From Prevotellaceae bacterium (GTDB lineage: Bacteria; Bacteroidota; Bacteroidia; Bacteroidales; UBA932), in contig JAITAP010000053.1 of assembly GCA_031284065.1 (NCBI GenBank), positions 1 to 6,485 on the forward strand: 6,485 nucleotides of DNA. Direction: 5' to 3'. Of this stretch, positions 1-6,460 are shown piece after piece (position 1 is the first letter of the stretch; every line of letters begins with the position of its first letter). A program made the position numbers and the translations under genes. The notes below the pieces were generated by a model. That model was not told where the DNA came from and made no database searches. It saw only the letters and a list, made by a program, of their open reading frames with translations.

Positions 1-50
1 AGTTGGATATGTAAATTCTGCTCAATTTTGTAATTCTGTAAAATTATTAT

Positions 51-977
51 ATGGAACACGTAAGATGTTTGATAATCGGTAGCGGGCCTGCGGGCTACAC
101 GGCGGCTATTTATACGTCACGAGCCAACTTAAGCCCTGTTGTTTACGAGGGGCTTGCTCCGGGAGGACAGCTCACCATGACAACGGATATAGAAAATTTT
201 CCGGGTTACCCCGATGGCGTTAGCGGTACGGCGATGATGGAGGAAATTCGCCGTCAGGCCTTGCGCTTTGGCGCGGATATTCGCTCGGGGCTAATTGTTG
301 AGGCAGACTTGTCGCAGCGACCCTTTACGCTCGCCACCGACGGCGGGCACACGCTCAAAGCCGATGTGCTGATAGTAGCTACGGGAGCTACCGCCAAGTA
401 TTTGGGCTTGCCCTCCGAAGCTATGTACATGGGGCAGGGCGTATCGGCATGTGCCACGTGCGACGGATTTTTTTACCGCAAGCAAGATGTGGCGGTGGTT
501 GGCGGCGGCGATACGGCCTGCGAAGATGCGCTATACCTCGCCGGGCTGTGCCGCAAGGTATATATGGTGGTGCGCCGCAACGTGCTTAGAGCCTCAAAAG
601 CCATGCAGGAGCGCGTGCTGGCAGCGCCGAATATTGAGGCGCTGTGGGAGCATCAGGTTAAGGAAATACTTGGCGACGCCAACGGCGTGAACGCTGTGCG
701 GCTGGTCAGCGCCGGAGGCGAGGAGCAAACCATAGCGGTAACGGGATTTTTTGTGGCGATAGGCCATCATCCCAACACGGAGCTGTTCAAGAAATGGCTA
801 AAGCTGGACGAGCAAGGCTACATTGTAACGGAGGGCAAGGGCACAGCCACCGGCGTAGAAGGGGTATTTGCGTGCGGCGACGTGCAAGACCCGGTTTATC
901 GCCAAGCCATTACCGCCGCCGGCTCGGGCTGCATGGCCGCTATTGACGCTGAACGATTTTTGCTGGAAAAGAGCTGA
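51..977 (+). CDS. trxB: Thioredoxin-disulfide reductase (TrxB)
   Basis: A complete 308-residue cytoplasmic flavoenzyme that uses NADPH to reduce thioredoxin, keeping protein thiols reduced and supplying electrons to ribonucleotide reductase and peroxidases. The length fits the low-molecular-weight bacterial class. Visible motifs in order are the FAD-binding GSGPAG at residues 10-15, the ATG motif at 110-112, the redox-active CATC at 134-137 followed by DGFF, the NADPH-binding GGGDTA at 151-156, the VVRR segment at 173-176 whose arginines should contact the 2'-phosphate, and the FAD-contacting CGD at 275-277. The closing stretch RQAITAAGSGCMAAIDAERF (284-303) is typical of the family. The ATG at 51 puts the first beta strand directly at the N-terminus, so the start is well supported, although no Shine-Dalgarno site precedes it. 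The bamD promoter downstream suggests it is a separate transcript. Identity is near certain. An NADH-dependent or ferredoxin-reductase variant is unlikely given the CATC motif and paired arginines. Confidence 0.97.
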   Translation: MEHVRCLIIGSGPAGYTAAIYTSRANLSPVVYEGLAPGGQLTMTTDIENFPGYPDGVSGTAMMEEIRRQALRFGADIRSGLIVEADLSQRPFTLATDGGHTLKADVLIVATGATAKYLGLPSEAMYMGQGVSACATCDGFFYRKQDVAVVGGGDTACEDALYLAGLCRKVYMVVRRNVLRASKAMQERVLAAPNIEALWEHQVKEILGDANGVNAVRLVSAGGEEQTIAVTGFFVAIGHHPNTELFKKWLKLDEQGYIVTEGKGTATGVEGVFACGDVQDPVYRQAITAAGSGCMAAIDAERFLLEKS

Positions 978-998
978 GAAAAAAATAAATGCAAACTT

Positions 999-1032
999 TT
1001 TGTCGTGATTTCCCCAAAAATAATTATCTTTG
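999..1032 (+). promoter_or_regulatory. Bacteroidota-type promoter upstream of bamD
   Basis: TTTG at 999-1002 and TATCTTTG at 1025-1032 match the Bacteroidota primary-sigma consensus (TTTG about 19-21 bases before TAnnTTTG). The -7 box is perfect and the spacer is 22 bases, one longer than usual. Transcription should start near 1036-1040. The promoter lies between trxB and bamD, so it probably drives bamD and the genes after it. It also argues against any bamD start upstream of 1047. Confidence 0.65.
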
Positions 1033-1046
1033 TCCGTTTTTCTATT

Positions 1047-1856
1047 ATGCTTGTGGTAAAAAAAATACATATAAAGACGTGCGTACTTCTGCTGCTGGTC
1101 TCAGCGGCGCTGGTTTCGTGCAATACTTTTGAGAAGTTGCTCAAGAATAACGATTTTGCGTTGAAGTACAGAGAGGCGGGGCGCTACTACGACCTTGCCA
1201 AGTACGACAAAGCGGCGATACTGTACGAAAACGTTATGCCGTTTTATCGCAGCACGCGGCAGGAAGACACCATAAATATTCGCATTGCGCGCTGCTACTA
1301 TAGCCAACACGATTATGAAATGGCGCAGTACTACTACGAGTTCTTTAGCCGCACCTTTCCGCGAAGCAGCTTTATAGAGGAAGCGGAGTTTATGCAGGGC
1401 ATGTGCAGCTACAATTCGTCGCGCAAGGCGTCGTTAGACCAAACGGAGACCAATAGCGCCATTCAAGCGTTCAATCTCTACCTGTACAAGCATCCGCAGG
1501 GCGAAAAATCGGCGGAGTGCCGCGAAAAAATAGCGGAGCTGCAAGACAGGCTGTCGGAAAAAGCCTTTCAGGGCGCAAAAATATACTACACCACAGAGCA
1601 CTATAAGGCGGCAGTGGTGGCGTTGAAAAATTGCCTCAAAGCCTATCCGGATTCGAAGTTCCGTGAGGACATGCTGTTTTTGATACTGAAATCGAGCTAC
1701 CTGCACGCGGAAAATAGCGTGGCAGACAAGCAGCGCGAACGCTACCAGCTCACCATTGACGAATACTATAACCTGATGAGCGAATACCCGAGTACGAAGT
1801 ACAAAAACGAGGCGGAGAAGATGTATGCGGATTTACTTAAAAATACAAAAGGGTAG
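1047..1856 (+). CDS. bamD: Outer membrane assembly lipoprotein BamD
   Basis: A 269-residue lipoprotein. BamD sits on the periplasmic face of the outer membrane in the BAM complex, which folds and inserts beta-barrel proteins delivered by BamA's partners. The N-terminus has lysines, a hydrophobic stretch and a lipobox LVSC with the lipidated cysteine at residue 25. The rest is alpha-helical and fits about five TPR-like repeats, roughly residues 38-68, 75-104, 108-151, 171-203 and 207-249, with recurring features such as 'YDKAAILYENV' and 'YPDSKF' turns. The size is close to Bacteroidota BamD and a little longer than the E. coli protein. The frame stays open upstream to an ATG at 1005, but I chose 1047 because the promoter -7 box lies inside that extension and because 1047 gives a normal lipoprotein signal. 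It is the first gene of the probable bamD-rpoZ-coaBC-porD-recN transcript. Another TPR lipoprotein is possible but unlikely in this neighbourhood. Confidence 0.9.
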   Translation: MLVVKKIHIKTCVLLLLVSAALVSCNTFEKLLKNNDFALKYREAGRYYDLAKYDKAAILYENVMPFYRSTRQEDTINIRIARCYYSQHDYEMAQYYYEFFSRTFPRSSFIEEAEFMQGMCSYNSSRKASLDQTETNSAIQAFNLYLYKHPQGEKSAECREKIAELQDRLSEKAFQGAKIYYTTEHYKAAVVALKNCLKAYPDSKFREDMLFLILKSSYLHAENSVADKQRERYQLTIDEYYNLMSEYPSTKYKNEAEKMYADLLKNTKG

Positions 1857-1979
1857 CGACTTATTGGGGATAAATGCCGAGCAAAAAATGCAGCTAATTG
1901 TGCATACGAACGGCAGGCGTTAAGAGAGAACAGAACATTAGAATTTATTTTACAGAACAACGGAAAATATAGTAAAGCT

Positions 1980-2303
1980 ATGGATTTAAAAAAAGTAAAT
2001 GCGCCTCTTAATACTGTAACACGCGACATGGGCAGGCTGGACGTAACGGGCAACGTGTACGAATCAATTGCCATTATTGGAAAGCGCGCTAACCAAATCT
2101 CGGTAGAAATGAAGCAGGAGCTCAACGGCAAGCTGGAAGAGTTCTCCAGCTACACCGATACGCTGGAAGAAGTATTTGAAAACAAAGAGCAAATAGAAAT
2201 TTCGCGCTACTACGAGAAGCTTCCAAAGCCAACCCTCATTGCAACGCAGGAATTTTTGGAGAATAAGATTTATTATCGTAAAACCGGAGAAGCTGCCAAG
2301 TAG
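1980..2303 (+). CDS. rpoZ: RNA polymerase omega subunit, Bacteroidota type
   Basis: A 107-residue protein matching the omega/Rpb6 family, which wraps the C-terminal part of beta-prime and helps RNA polymerase assemble and stay stable. The diagnostic segment is NVYESIAIIGKRANQI at residues 25-40, equivalent to the conserved helix in omega and Rpb6 that ends in KRA-Q. An acidic, helical middle (about 41-75) and a short basic C-terminus follow. The protein is longer than E. coli omega (about 90 residues), as is usual in Bacteroidota. The only good start is the ATG at 1980, and no Shine-Dalgarno site is visible. The 123-base gap after bamD (1857-1979) has no convincing promoter, terminator or small gene, so co-transcription with bamD is likely. 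The position between bamD and coaBC fits the conserved gene order and supports the call. Confidence 0.9.
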   Translation: MDLKKVNAPLNTVTRDMGRLDVTGNVYESIAIIGKRANQISVEMKQELNGKLEEFSSYTDTLEEVFENKEQIEISRYYEKLPKPTLIATQEFLENKIYYRKTGEAAK

Positions 2304-2344
2304 AGTAAGAATAGTTTCTGCGTAGTTTTTATGATATTTTGGGG

Positions 2345-2386
2345 TAAAGCAGCAGCGCGCAACGTAAAGGGTGCCTTGCTGCTTTG
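2345..2386 (+). promoter_or_regulatory. Imperfect hairpin in the rpoZ-coaBC gap
   Basis: AAAGCAGCA at 2346-2354 is the exact reverse complement of TGCTGCTTT at 2377-2385. The stem extends by wobble pairs at both ends (2345 with 2386, 2355 with 2376). After one C-C mismatch it continues with four pairs (2357-2360 with 2371-2374), leaving a 10-base loop. No T-run follows on either strand, so it is not a standard intrinsic terminator. It could stabilise or process the rpoZ 3' end, or affect coaBC expression. That role is inference; only the complementarity is seen. Confidence 0.5.
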
Positions 2387-2412
2387 CTGTATTGTGTAGA
2401 ATTAAAACTTTG
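2383..2412 (+). promoter_or_regulatory. Possible weak promoter for coaBC
   Basis: TTTG at 2383-2386 and AAACTTTG at 2405-2412 are separated by 18 bases. The -7 box misses only the first T of TAnnTTTG, and the spacer is slightly short. If used, it would start RNA near 2416-2420, practically on the coaBC start codon, giving a leaderless or nearly leaderless message. The -33 element overlaps the right arm of the hairpin at 2345-2386. It may be a secondary internal promoter. Confidence 0.3.
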
Positions 2413-2418
2413 TAGAAA

Positions 2419-3627
2419 ATGATGAATAAAAAAATAATATTGGGCGTAACCGGAAGCATTGCAGCGTACAAGGCTGCGACGCTGGTGCGCCTGCTGGTGA
2501 AGGAGGGGGCAGAGGTAAAAGTGCTGATGACGAATACTGCCAGGCAGTTTATCACGCCGCTTACTATGGCTACGCTCTCCAAGCGCCCTGTTTTGGTGGA
2601 ATTTTTCAACCCTGAAAACGGCGAATGGAATAGCCACGTGAAGCTGGGCTTATGGGCGGACTTGATGCTTATTGCGCCGGCTTCGGCCAACACCATCGGG
2701 AAAATGGCGTGCGGCATTGCCGATAACCTTTTACTTACCACCTACCTTTCGGCCAGATGCCCCGTAGCCGTTGCGCCGGCTATGGATTTGGATATGTACG
2801 CACATGTTGCCCATCAGCAAAATCTGTCCCTGCTGCGGCTGCGCGGCGTGCACATAATAGAGCCGCCCGTTGGCGAGCTGGCAAGCGGCTTGCAGGGGCA
2901 GGGACGCATGGAAGAGCCGGAGGAAATAGTGCGGTTGCTACAGATATTGCTGGAGAAAAAAATTTGCTTGAGCGGCAAGCATTTTCTTGTTACCGCCGGG
3001 CCTACCCACGAGAACATAGACGCTGTGCGCTTTATCGGCAACAGCTCTTCCGGCAAGATGGGCTACGCCATTGCGGAGGAGCTGGCTTGGCGTGGCGCAC
3101 GGGTTACGCTCATATCGGGGCCGGTGAGCGTGGTGGCGCGGCATCCGGGAATTACGCTTTGCCGGGTAGCGTCGGCGCAGGAGATGTACGAGGCGGCGGC
3201 GCGGCTGTTCCCCGAATCCGACGGCGCGGTTATGGCGGCTGCGGTTGCCGATTTTACGCCGGAGAGTAGGGTAGAGGGTAAAATGAAGCGAGGAAAAAGC
3301 TCGCTTTCGATAACCCTCACGCCCACTAAGGATATTGCAGCGTACTTGGGCAGCATCAAGAAAAAGAATCAAACGTTGGTGGGCTTTGCGCTGGAGGCTG
3401 CCGACGAGCATACCAACGCCCTGAAAAAGTTGCGCGAAAAAAACCTTGACTTTATCGTGCTCAACTCCCTAAACGACCCCAACGCAGGCTTCAACGTTGA
3501 TACGAACAAAGTTTGCATTATTGACAGAACCGGCAGGGAGGCAACCTACGAGCTGAAGTCAAAAATAGAGGTGGCGAAGGATATTGTGAATAAGCTGAGC
3601 GAATGGGCGAATAGAATTGAGAGTTGA
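2419..3627 (+). CDS. coaBC: Bifunctional CoaBC (Dfp), coenzyme A synthesis
   Basis: A complete 402-residue fusion enzyme catalysing two successive steps of coenzyme A synthesis: CTP-dependent joining of 4'-phosphopantothenate to cysteine (CoaB, C-terminal half), then FMN-dependent decarboxylation to 4'-phosphopantetheine (CoaC, N-terminal half). The CoaC part (about 1-180) shows GVTGSIAAYKA (9-19) for FMN, the catalytic histidine H73, PASANT (87-92) and PAMDLDM (120-126). The CoaB part (about 186-400) shows TAGPTHENIDAVRFIGN (192-208), SSSGKMG (209-215), AAAVADFTP (273-281), a KMKR basic segment (288-291), TPTKDI (301-306) and VGFALEA (321-327). At two CoaC positions usually given as Asn and Cys in E. 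coli Dfp, this protein has D123 and S156. I believe this is common in Bacteroidota but have not verified it. Two adjacent ATGs (2419, 2422) are equally good starts. The stop codon lies inside a 7-mer repeat, so the last residues may be repeat-derived. Confidence 0.97.
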   Translation: MMNKKIILGVTGSIAAYKAATLVRLLVKEGAEVKVLMTNTARQFITPLTMATLSKRPVLVEFFNPENGEWNSHVKLGLWADLMLIAPASANTIGKMACGIADNLLLTTYLSARCPVAVAPAMDLDMYAHVAHQQNLSLLRLRGVHIIEPPVGELASGLQGQGRMEEPEEIVRLLQILLEKKICLSGKHFLVTAGPTHENIDAVRFIGNSSSGKMGYAIAEELAWRGARVTLISGPVSVVARHPGITLCRVASAQEMYEAAARLFPESDGAVMAAAVADFTPESRVEGKMKRGKSSLSITLTPTKDIAAYLGSIKKKNQTLVGFALEAADEHTNALKKLREKNLDFIVLNSLNDPNAGFNVDTNKVCIIDRTGREATYELKSKIEVAKDIVNKLSEWANRIES

Positions 3628-3696
3628 GAATTGCTCGCGCCGCCGTCCCGTCTGCGCTTGCGGCAGGTCGTGTATAAATTGAAAATTGAAAAGAGA
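3614..3696 (+). repeat. Repeat-like element: tandem 7-mers flanking a GC-rich core
   Basis: Three tandem 7-mers (GAATTGA, GAGTTGA, GAATTGC) occupy 3614-3634. A GC-rich core of about 41 bases spans 3635-3675. Then AAATTGA occurs twice (3676-3689), followed by a degenerate AAAGAGA (3690-3696). The flanking 7-mers are in the same orientation on both sides. The core includes an imperfect hairpin at 3652-3666 (CTGCGC against GCGGCAG with one bulged G). AT-rich tandem units around a GC-rich palindromic block resemble dispersed intergenic repeats of Bacteroidota chromosomes. Only one copy is visible here, so the dispersed nature is inferred. The coaBC stop codon (3625-3627) is the TGA of the second unit, and the downstream ATG at 3696 begins on the last base of the final unit. 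Confidence 0.5.
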
Positions 3697-4634
3697 TGGT
3701 AAATGCAAGAATGTTATTGTTTTTGAGGAGTAGCCGGAAGCATTTTTTGGTTGCGGCTATGCTGTGCGCTTACGCAGCGGCGCAGGCGCAGACTATTCGC
3801 TGCAACGTAACGCTGAATACCCAGAAAGTGCAAAGCACAAACCGCGCCCTGTTTGAAACGCTGAAAACGGAGATTGACAACTTTCTCAACAACCGCACGT
3901 GGACAAACCATACCTACCAGCAGGTTGAGCGCGTAGAGTGCAACTTTATCATTACGCTCAACGAGCAGCAAAATGAGAGCGATTTTAAGGGAACGCTGCA
4001 AATACAGGCGCAACGGCCGGTGTACGGGAGCATTTACAATAGCCCTACCATTAATACGATAGATAATGATTTTGAATTTTCGTACAAGGAAAATGAGATT
4101 TTGGATTTCAGCGAAAGCACGCACTCGTCAAACCTGACCTCCATGCTGGCCTACTGGGTTTACATTGTGCTGGGCATAGACTACGACACGTTTTCGGCAA
4201 ATGGCGGCGCCGAGTGGTTTAACAAGGCTGAACACATAGCGCAGAATGCGCAGGGCGAAACCAAGCCGGGTTGGTCGTCGTCGTCGGGGATGAACCGCCG
4301 CAACCGCTACTGGCTGGTCGAGAATATTCTGGGAAACAAGTACACGCGCGAGCGCAAAGCCTACTACGCCTACCACCGGCTGGGGCTGGACGTAATGAGC
4401 GAAAAACCCGACGAGGGGCGCAGGCAGGTGATGCTGGCGTTGCAGGAAATGCAGAAGCTCTATCAGGAGAAGCCGGATAATGCGCTGTATTTTTATAACA
4501 TATTTTTTGATACTAAGGCAGATGAAATTGTGAATATCTTTTCGGAGGCCACGCCTGCCGAAAAGCAAGACGCATACAAGCTGCTTTCCTCTATAAATAA
4601 TGCCAATGACCCACAATATAAGAAGTTGAAATAG
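3696..4634 (+). CDS. porD: PorD/DUF4835 family protein, probable type IX secretion factor
   Basis: A 312-residue exported protein that I recognise as the DUF4835 family, named PorD in recent annotation and linked to the type IX secretion system that sends proteins across the outer membrane in Bacteroidota. Its molecular role is not well defined. The N-terminus is a Sec signal peptide: basic residues, a hydrophobic FLVAAMLCAYAAA core, then AQA with likely cleavage after residue 31. Family-typical segments are ERVECNF (78-84), QRPVYGSIYNSP (106-117), FEFSY (126-130), SNLTSMLAYWVYIVLGIDYD (145-164), NRYWLVENIL (203-212), YHRLGLDVM (226-234) and FFDTKADEIVNIFSEA (270-285). No lipobox or beta-barrel pattern is evident, so it is probably periplasmic. 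The start could be the ATG at 3696 or at 3711 (residue 6); both keep the signal peptide. It follows coaBC across a repeat and precedes recN by 2 bases. The family call is firm and the secretion role is inferred from family naming. Confidence 0.85.
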   Translation: MVNARMLLFLRSSRKHFLVAAMLCAYAAAQAQTIRCNVTLNTQKVQSTNRALFETLKTEIDNFLNNRTWTNHTYQQVERVECNFIITLNEQQNESDFKGTLQIQAQRPVYGSIYNSPTINTIDNDFEFSYKENEILDFSESTHSSNLTSMLAYWVYIVLGIDYDTFSANGGAEWFNKAEHIAQNAQGETKPGWSSSSGMNRRNRYWLVENILGNKYTRERKAYYAYHRLGLDVMSEKPDEGRRQVMLALQEMQKLYQEKPDNALYFYNIFFDTKADEIVNIFSEATPAEKQDAYKLLSSINNANDPQYKKLK

Positions 4635-4636
4635 GT

Positions 4637-6298
4637 ATGCTGCAATCGCTGATTATTGAAAACTATGCCTTGATTGATAAGCTGGAAATTAATTTCAGGC
4701 AAGGGTTAAATATTGTTACCGGTGAAACCGGTGCGGGAAAGTCCATTTTGCTGGGCGCAATAGGCTTGCTTTTAGGTCAGCGCACCGACAGCGCGACGCT
4801 AAAGGACAAGGAGCGCAGCTGCGTGGTGGAGGGCGTGTTTGTGGAAACAAATCGGGATATTGAGCCGCTGTTTGCGGCAAATGATATTGACTTTAGCAGC
4901 GACGTTACCATTCGCCGCGTAATCAGCCCCAACGGCAAGTCGCGTGCGTTTATCAACGACCAGCCGGTAACGCTGTCGGCGCTGAAAGATATTGGAGAAA
5001 ACTTGGTGGATATTCACTCGCAGCACCAAAACATGCTGTTGCAGAATGCTGCATTTCAGCTTAAGGTGGTAGATTTGTTGGCTGACAGCAAGAAGCTACA
5101 GGACGACTACGCCGCCGCTTTCGGCAAGCTCAAGCACGTTACGCGGCGTCTCGCCGACCTTGAGGAGCAGGCGCGCCTCTCCCAAAAAGACCTCGACTAT
5201 TTCACCCATCTGTTTAACGAGCTGAAGGCGGCAAATTTGCGGGAGGGCGAGCAGGCAGATTTGGAAAATGAGCAGCAGCAGCTCACCCATGCCGAAGAAA
5301 TAAAGCTGACGTTTACGCGCGTGGCGGCGTTGCTGTCGTCGGAGGAGGCCTGCGCTGCCAAAATGCTGCGCGAGGCGTGCGCCATGCTCGAAAAAATGGG
5401 CGGGATTTTTGCAAAGGCAGAGCCGCTGGCCGACCGCTTGCAGAGTACTTTGATTGAGGTGAGGGATGTGGCGCACGACGTAGAGGCTATTGCCGAAAGC
5501 ACAGAGGTAAACGTGGAGCGGCTCGCGGAGGTGGACGAACGGCTTGACCTGATTTACGCGCTGCAAAAAAAGCACAAGGCGGGCACGGTGGAGGAGCTGA
5601 TAGCGGTGTGCGGGCAGCTGGAGCAGAAGGTGAGCTTGGTGGAGAATATGGACGAGCAGCTGGCGGCGCTGCGCAGGGAGCGCGACGCGCTGCACGGCGA
5701 AGCAACAACGCTGGCGGAGCAGCTAAGCGCGGCGCGGCGAAAGGTATTCCCCGCCATCGAATCGCACGTGGTGAACATGCTTCAGGAGCTGGGGATGCCC
5801 AGCGCGGCAATGCAGGTAGAGCATACGGAGCTGCCGGAGCTGTCCCCCACCGGAAAGGACGAAATCCGGTTTCTGTTTTCGGCAAACAAGGGAATGTCGC
5901 CGCAGGATATTGCGCGAATTGCGTCGGGGGGCGAAATTTCAAGGCTTATGCTAAGCCTCAAATCGCTGGTAGCATGGACGGGCAACCTCCCCACCATCAT
6001 TTTTGACGAAATAGATACCGGCGTTTCGGGTGAAGTTGCCGACCGGATGGGCGTAATTATAAGCGAGCTGGGAAAATCAATTCAGGTGGTAAACATTACC
6101 CACCTGCCGCAAATAGCCAGCAAGGGGCAAACGCACTTCCTCGTTTACAAGGTAGAAACAAGCTCCGGAACAGCCACCGCCATCCGGCAGCTCTCCGATA
6201 GCGAGCGAATTACGGAAATAGCAAAAATGCTCAGCGGACAGTCGCTTAGCGAAGCTGCCATAAAAAATGCCAAAGAATTGTTGGGCAGCAAGCGTTGA
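4637..6298 (+). CDS. recN: DNA repair ATPase RecN
   Basis: A complete 553-residue SMC-like ATPase acting in recombinational repair of double-strand breaks, where it is thought to hold DNA ends or sister duplexes together for RecA. The length equals that of E. coli RecN. The N-terminal head has LIIENYALID (5-14) and Walker A GETGAGKS (29-36), then the RecN-typical NGKSRAFIND (99-108) and LVDIHSQHQ (123-131). The middle (about 150-375) is rich in Leu, Glu, Lys and Gln with heptad-like spacing, consistent with two coiled-coil arms. The C-terminal head carries the signature ASGGEISRLMLS (429-440), Walker B TIIFDEID (453-460) with D457 and E458, the TGVSG D-loop (461-465) and the H-loop THLPQIAS (488-495). 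All ATPase residues look intact. The ATG lies 2 bases after the porD stop, suggesting translational coupling. No separate promoter or SOS-type operator is visible, so damage induction is not evident. Confidence 0.97.
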   Translation: MLQSLIIENYALIDKLEINFRQGLNIVTGETGAGKSILLGAIGLLLGQRTDSATLKDKERSCVVEGVFVETNRDIEPLFAANDIDFSSDVTIRRVISPNGKSRAFINDQPVTLSALKDIGENLVDIHSQHQNMLLQNAAFQLKVVDLLADSKKLQDDYAAAFGKLKHVTRRLADLEEQARLSQKDLDYFTHLFNELKAANLREGEQADLENEQQQLTHAEEIKLTFTRVAALLSSEEACAAKMLREACAMLEKMGGIFAKAEPLADRLQSTLIEVRDVAHDVEAIAESTEVNVERLAEVDERLDLIYALQKKHKAGTVEELIAVCGQLEQKVSLVENMDEQLAALRRERDALHGEATTLAEQLSAARRKVFPAIESHVVNMLQELGMPSAAMQVEHTELPELSPTGKDEIRFLFSANKGMSPQDIARIASGGEISRLMLSLKSLVAWTGNLPTIIFDEIDTGVSGEVADRMGVIISELGKSIQVVNITHLPQIASKGQTHFLVYKVETSSGTATAIRQLSDSERITEIAKMLSGQSLSEAAIKNAKELLGSKR

Positions 6299-6356
6299 GG
6301 ATTAAGTCAGCCATTTGCGATACCACCAAAAAAATAGGAAAAAGGGTACAAAAAAA

Positions 6357-6387
6357 ATTGAGGATTCAAACCTTTTTCATACCTTTG
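6357..6387 (+). promoter_or_regulatory. Strong-looking Bacteroidota promoter after recN
   Basis: ATTG at 6357-6360, 19 bases, then a perfect TACCTTTG at 6380-6387 fit the TTTG / TAnnTTTG consensus well. Three A-tracts lie just upstream or abutting it (6328-6334, 6339-6343, 6350-6357), with centres about 10 and 12 bases apart, close to helical spacing, as expected for curved or UP-element-like DNA. Transcription should start near 6391-6395 and run out of the window. The gene it serves is not visible. Confidence 0.65.
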
Positions 6388-6460
6388 CCAAGATTTATTT
6401 ACGAAGTTCTGCAAATGAGCTGCAACAGCATAAATATTAATACCGGTGCAAGTAACAACC

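Noticed and set aside
2..30. Possible trxB promoter (GTTG at 2-5, CAATTTTG at 23-30)
   Set aside because: The -7 box lacks the leading T, the upstream element is weak and the 17-base spacer is too short. The region is also cut by the window start.
1857..1979. Tiny open frames (for example 11 codons from 1888) and a TAATTGTG box in the bamD-rpoZ gap
   Set aside because: The peptides are too short, with no start signal or resemblance to known leaders. The box has no partner at the right distance.
2064..2741. 225-codon open frame on the minus strand across rpoZ and coaBC
   Set aside because: It runs antisense through two well-identified genes, crosses the intergenic gap and has no recognisable domain. 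It is explained by the codon composition of the + strand genes.
2757..3269. 170-codon open frame on the plus strand inside coaBC in another frame
   Set aside because: It overlaps the intact CoaBC frame completely. The Ala/Arg/Gly-rich product is typical of an out-of-frame reading of GC-rich DNA.
4719..4736. Repeated ACCGGTG in the recN 5' region, also seen near 6442
   Set aside because: The two copies in recN encode the Gly-rich Walker A motif. The later one is a short chance match.
5096..5695. 199-codon open frame on the minus strand inside recN
   Set aside because: It is antisense to the RecN coiled-coil region. Its Leu/Gln/Arg-rich product reflects complement of Gln, Glu and Ala codons, with no start signal or motif.
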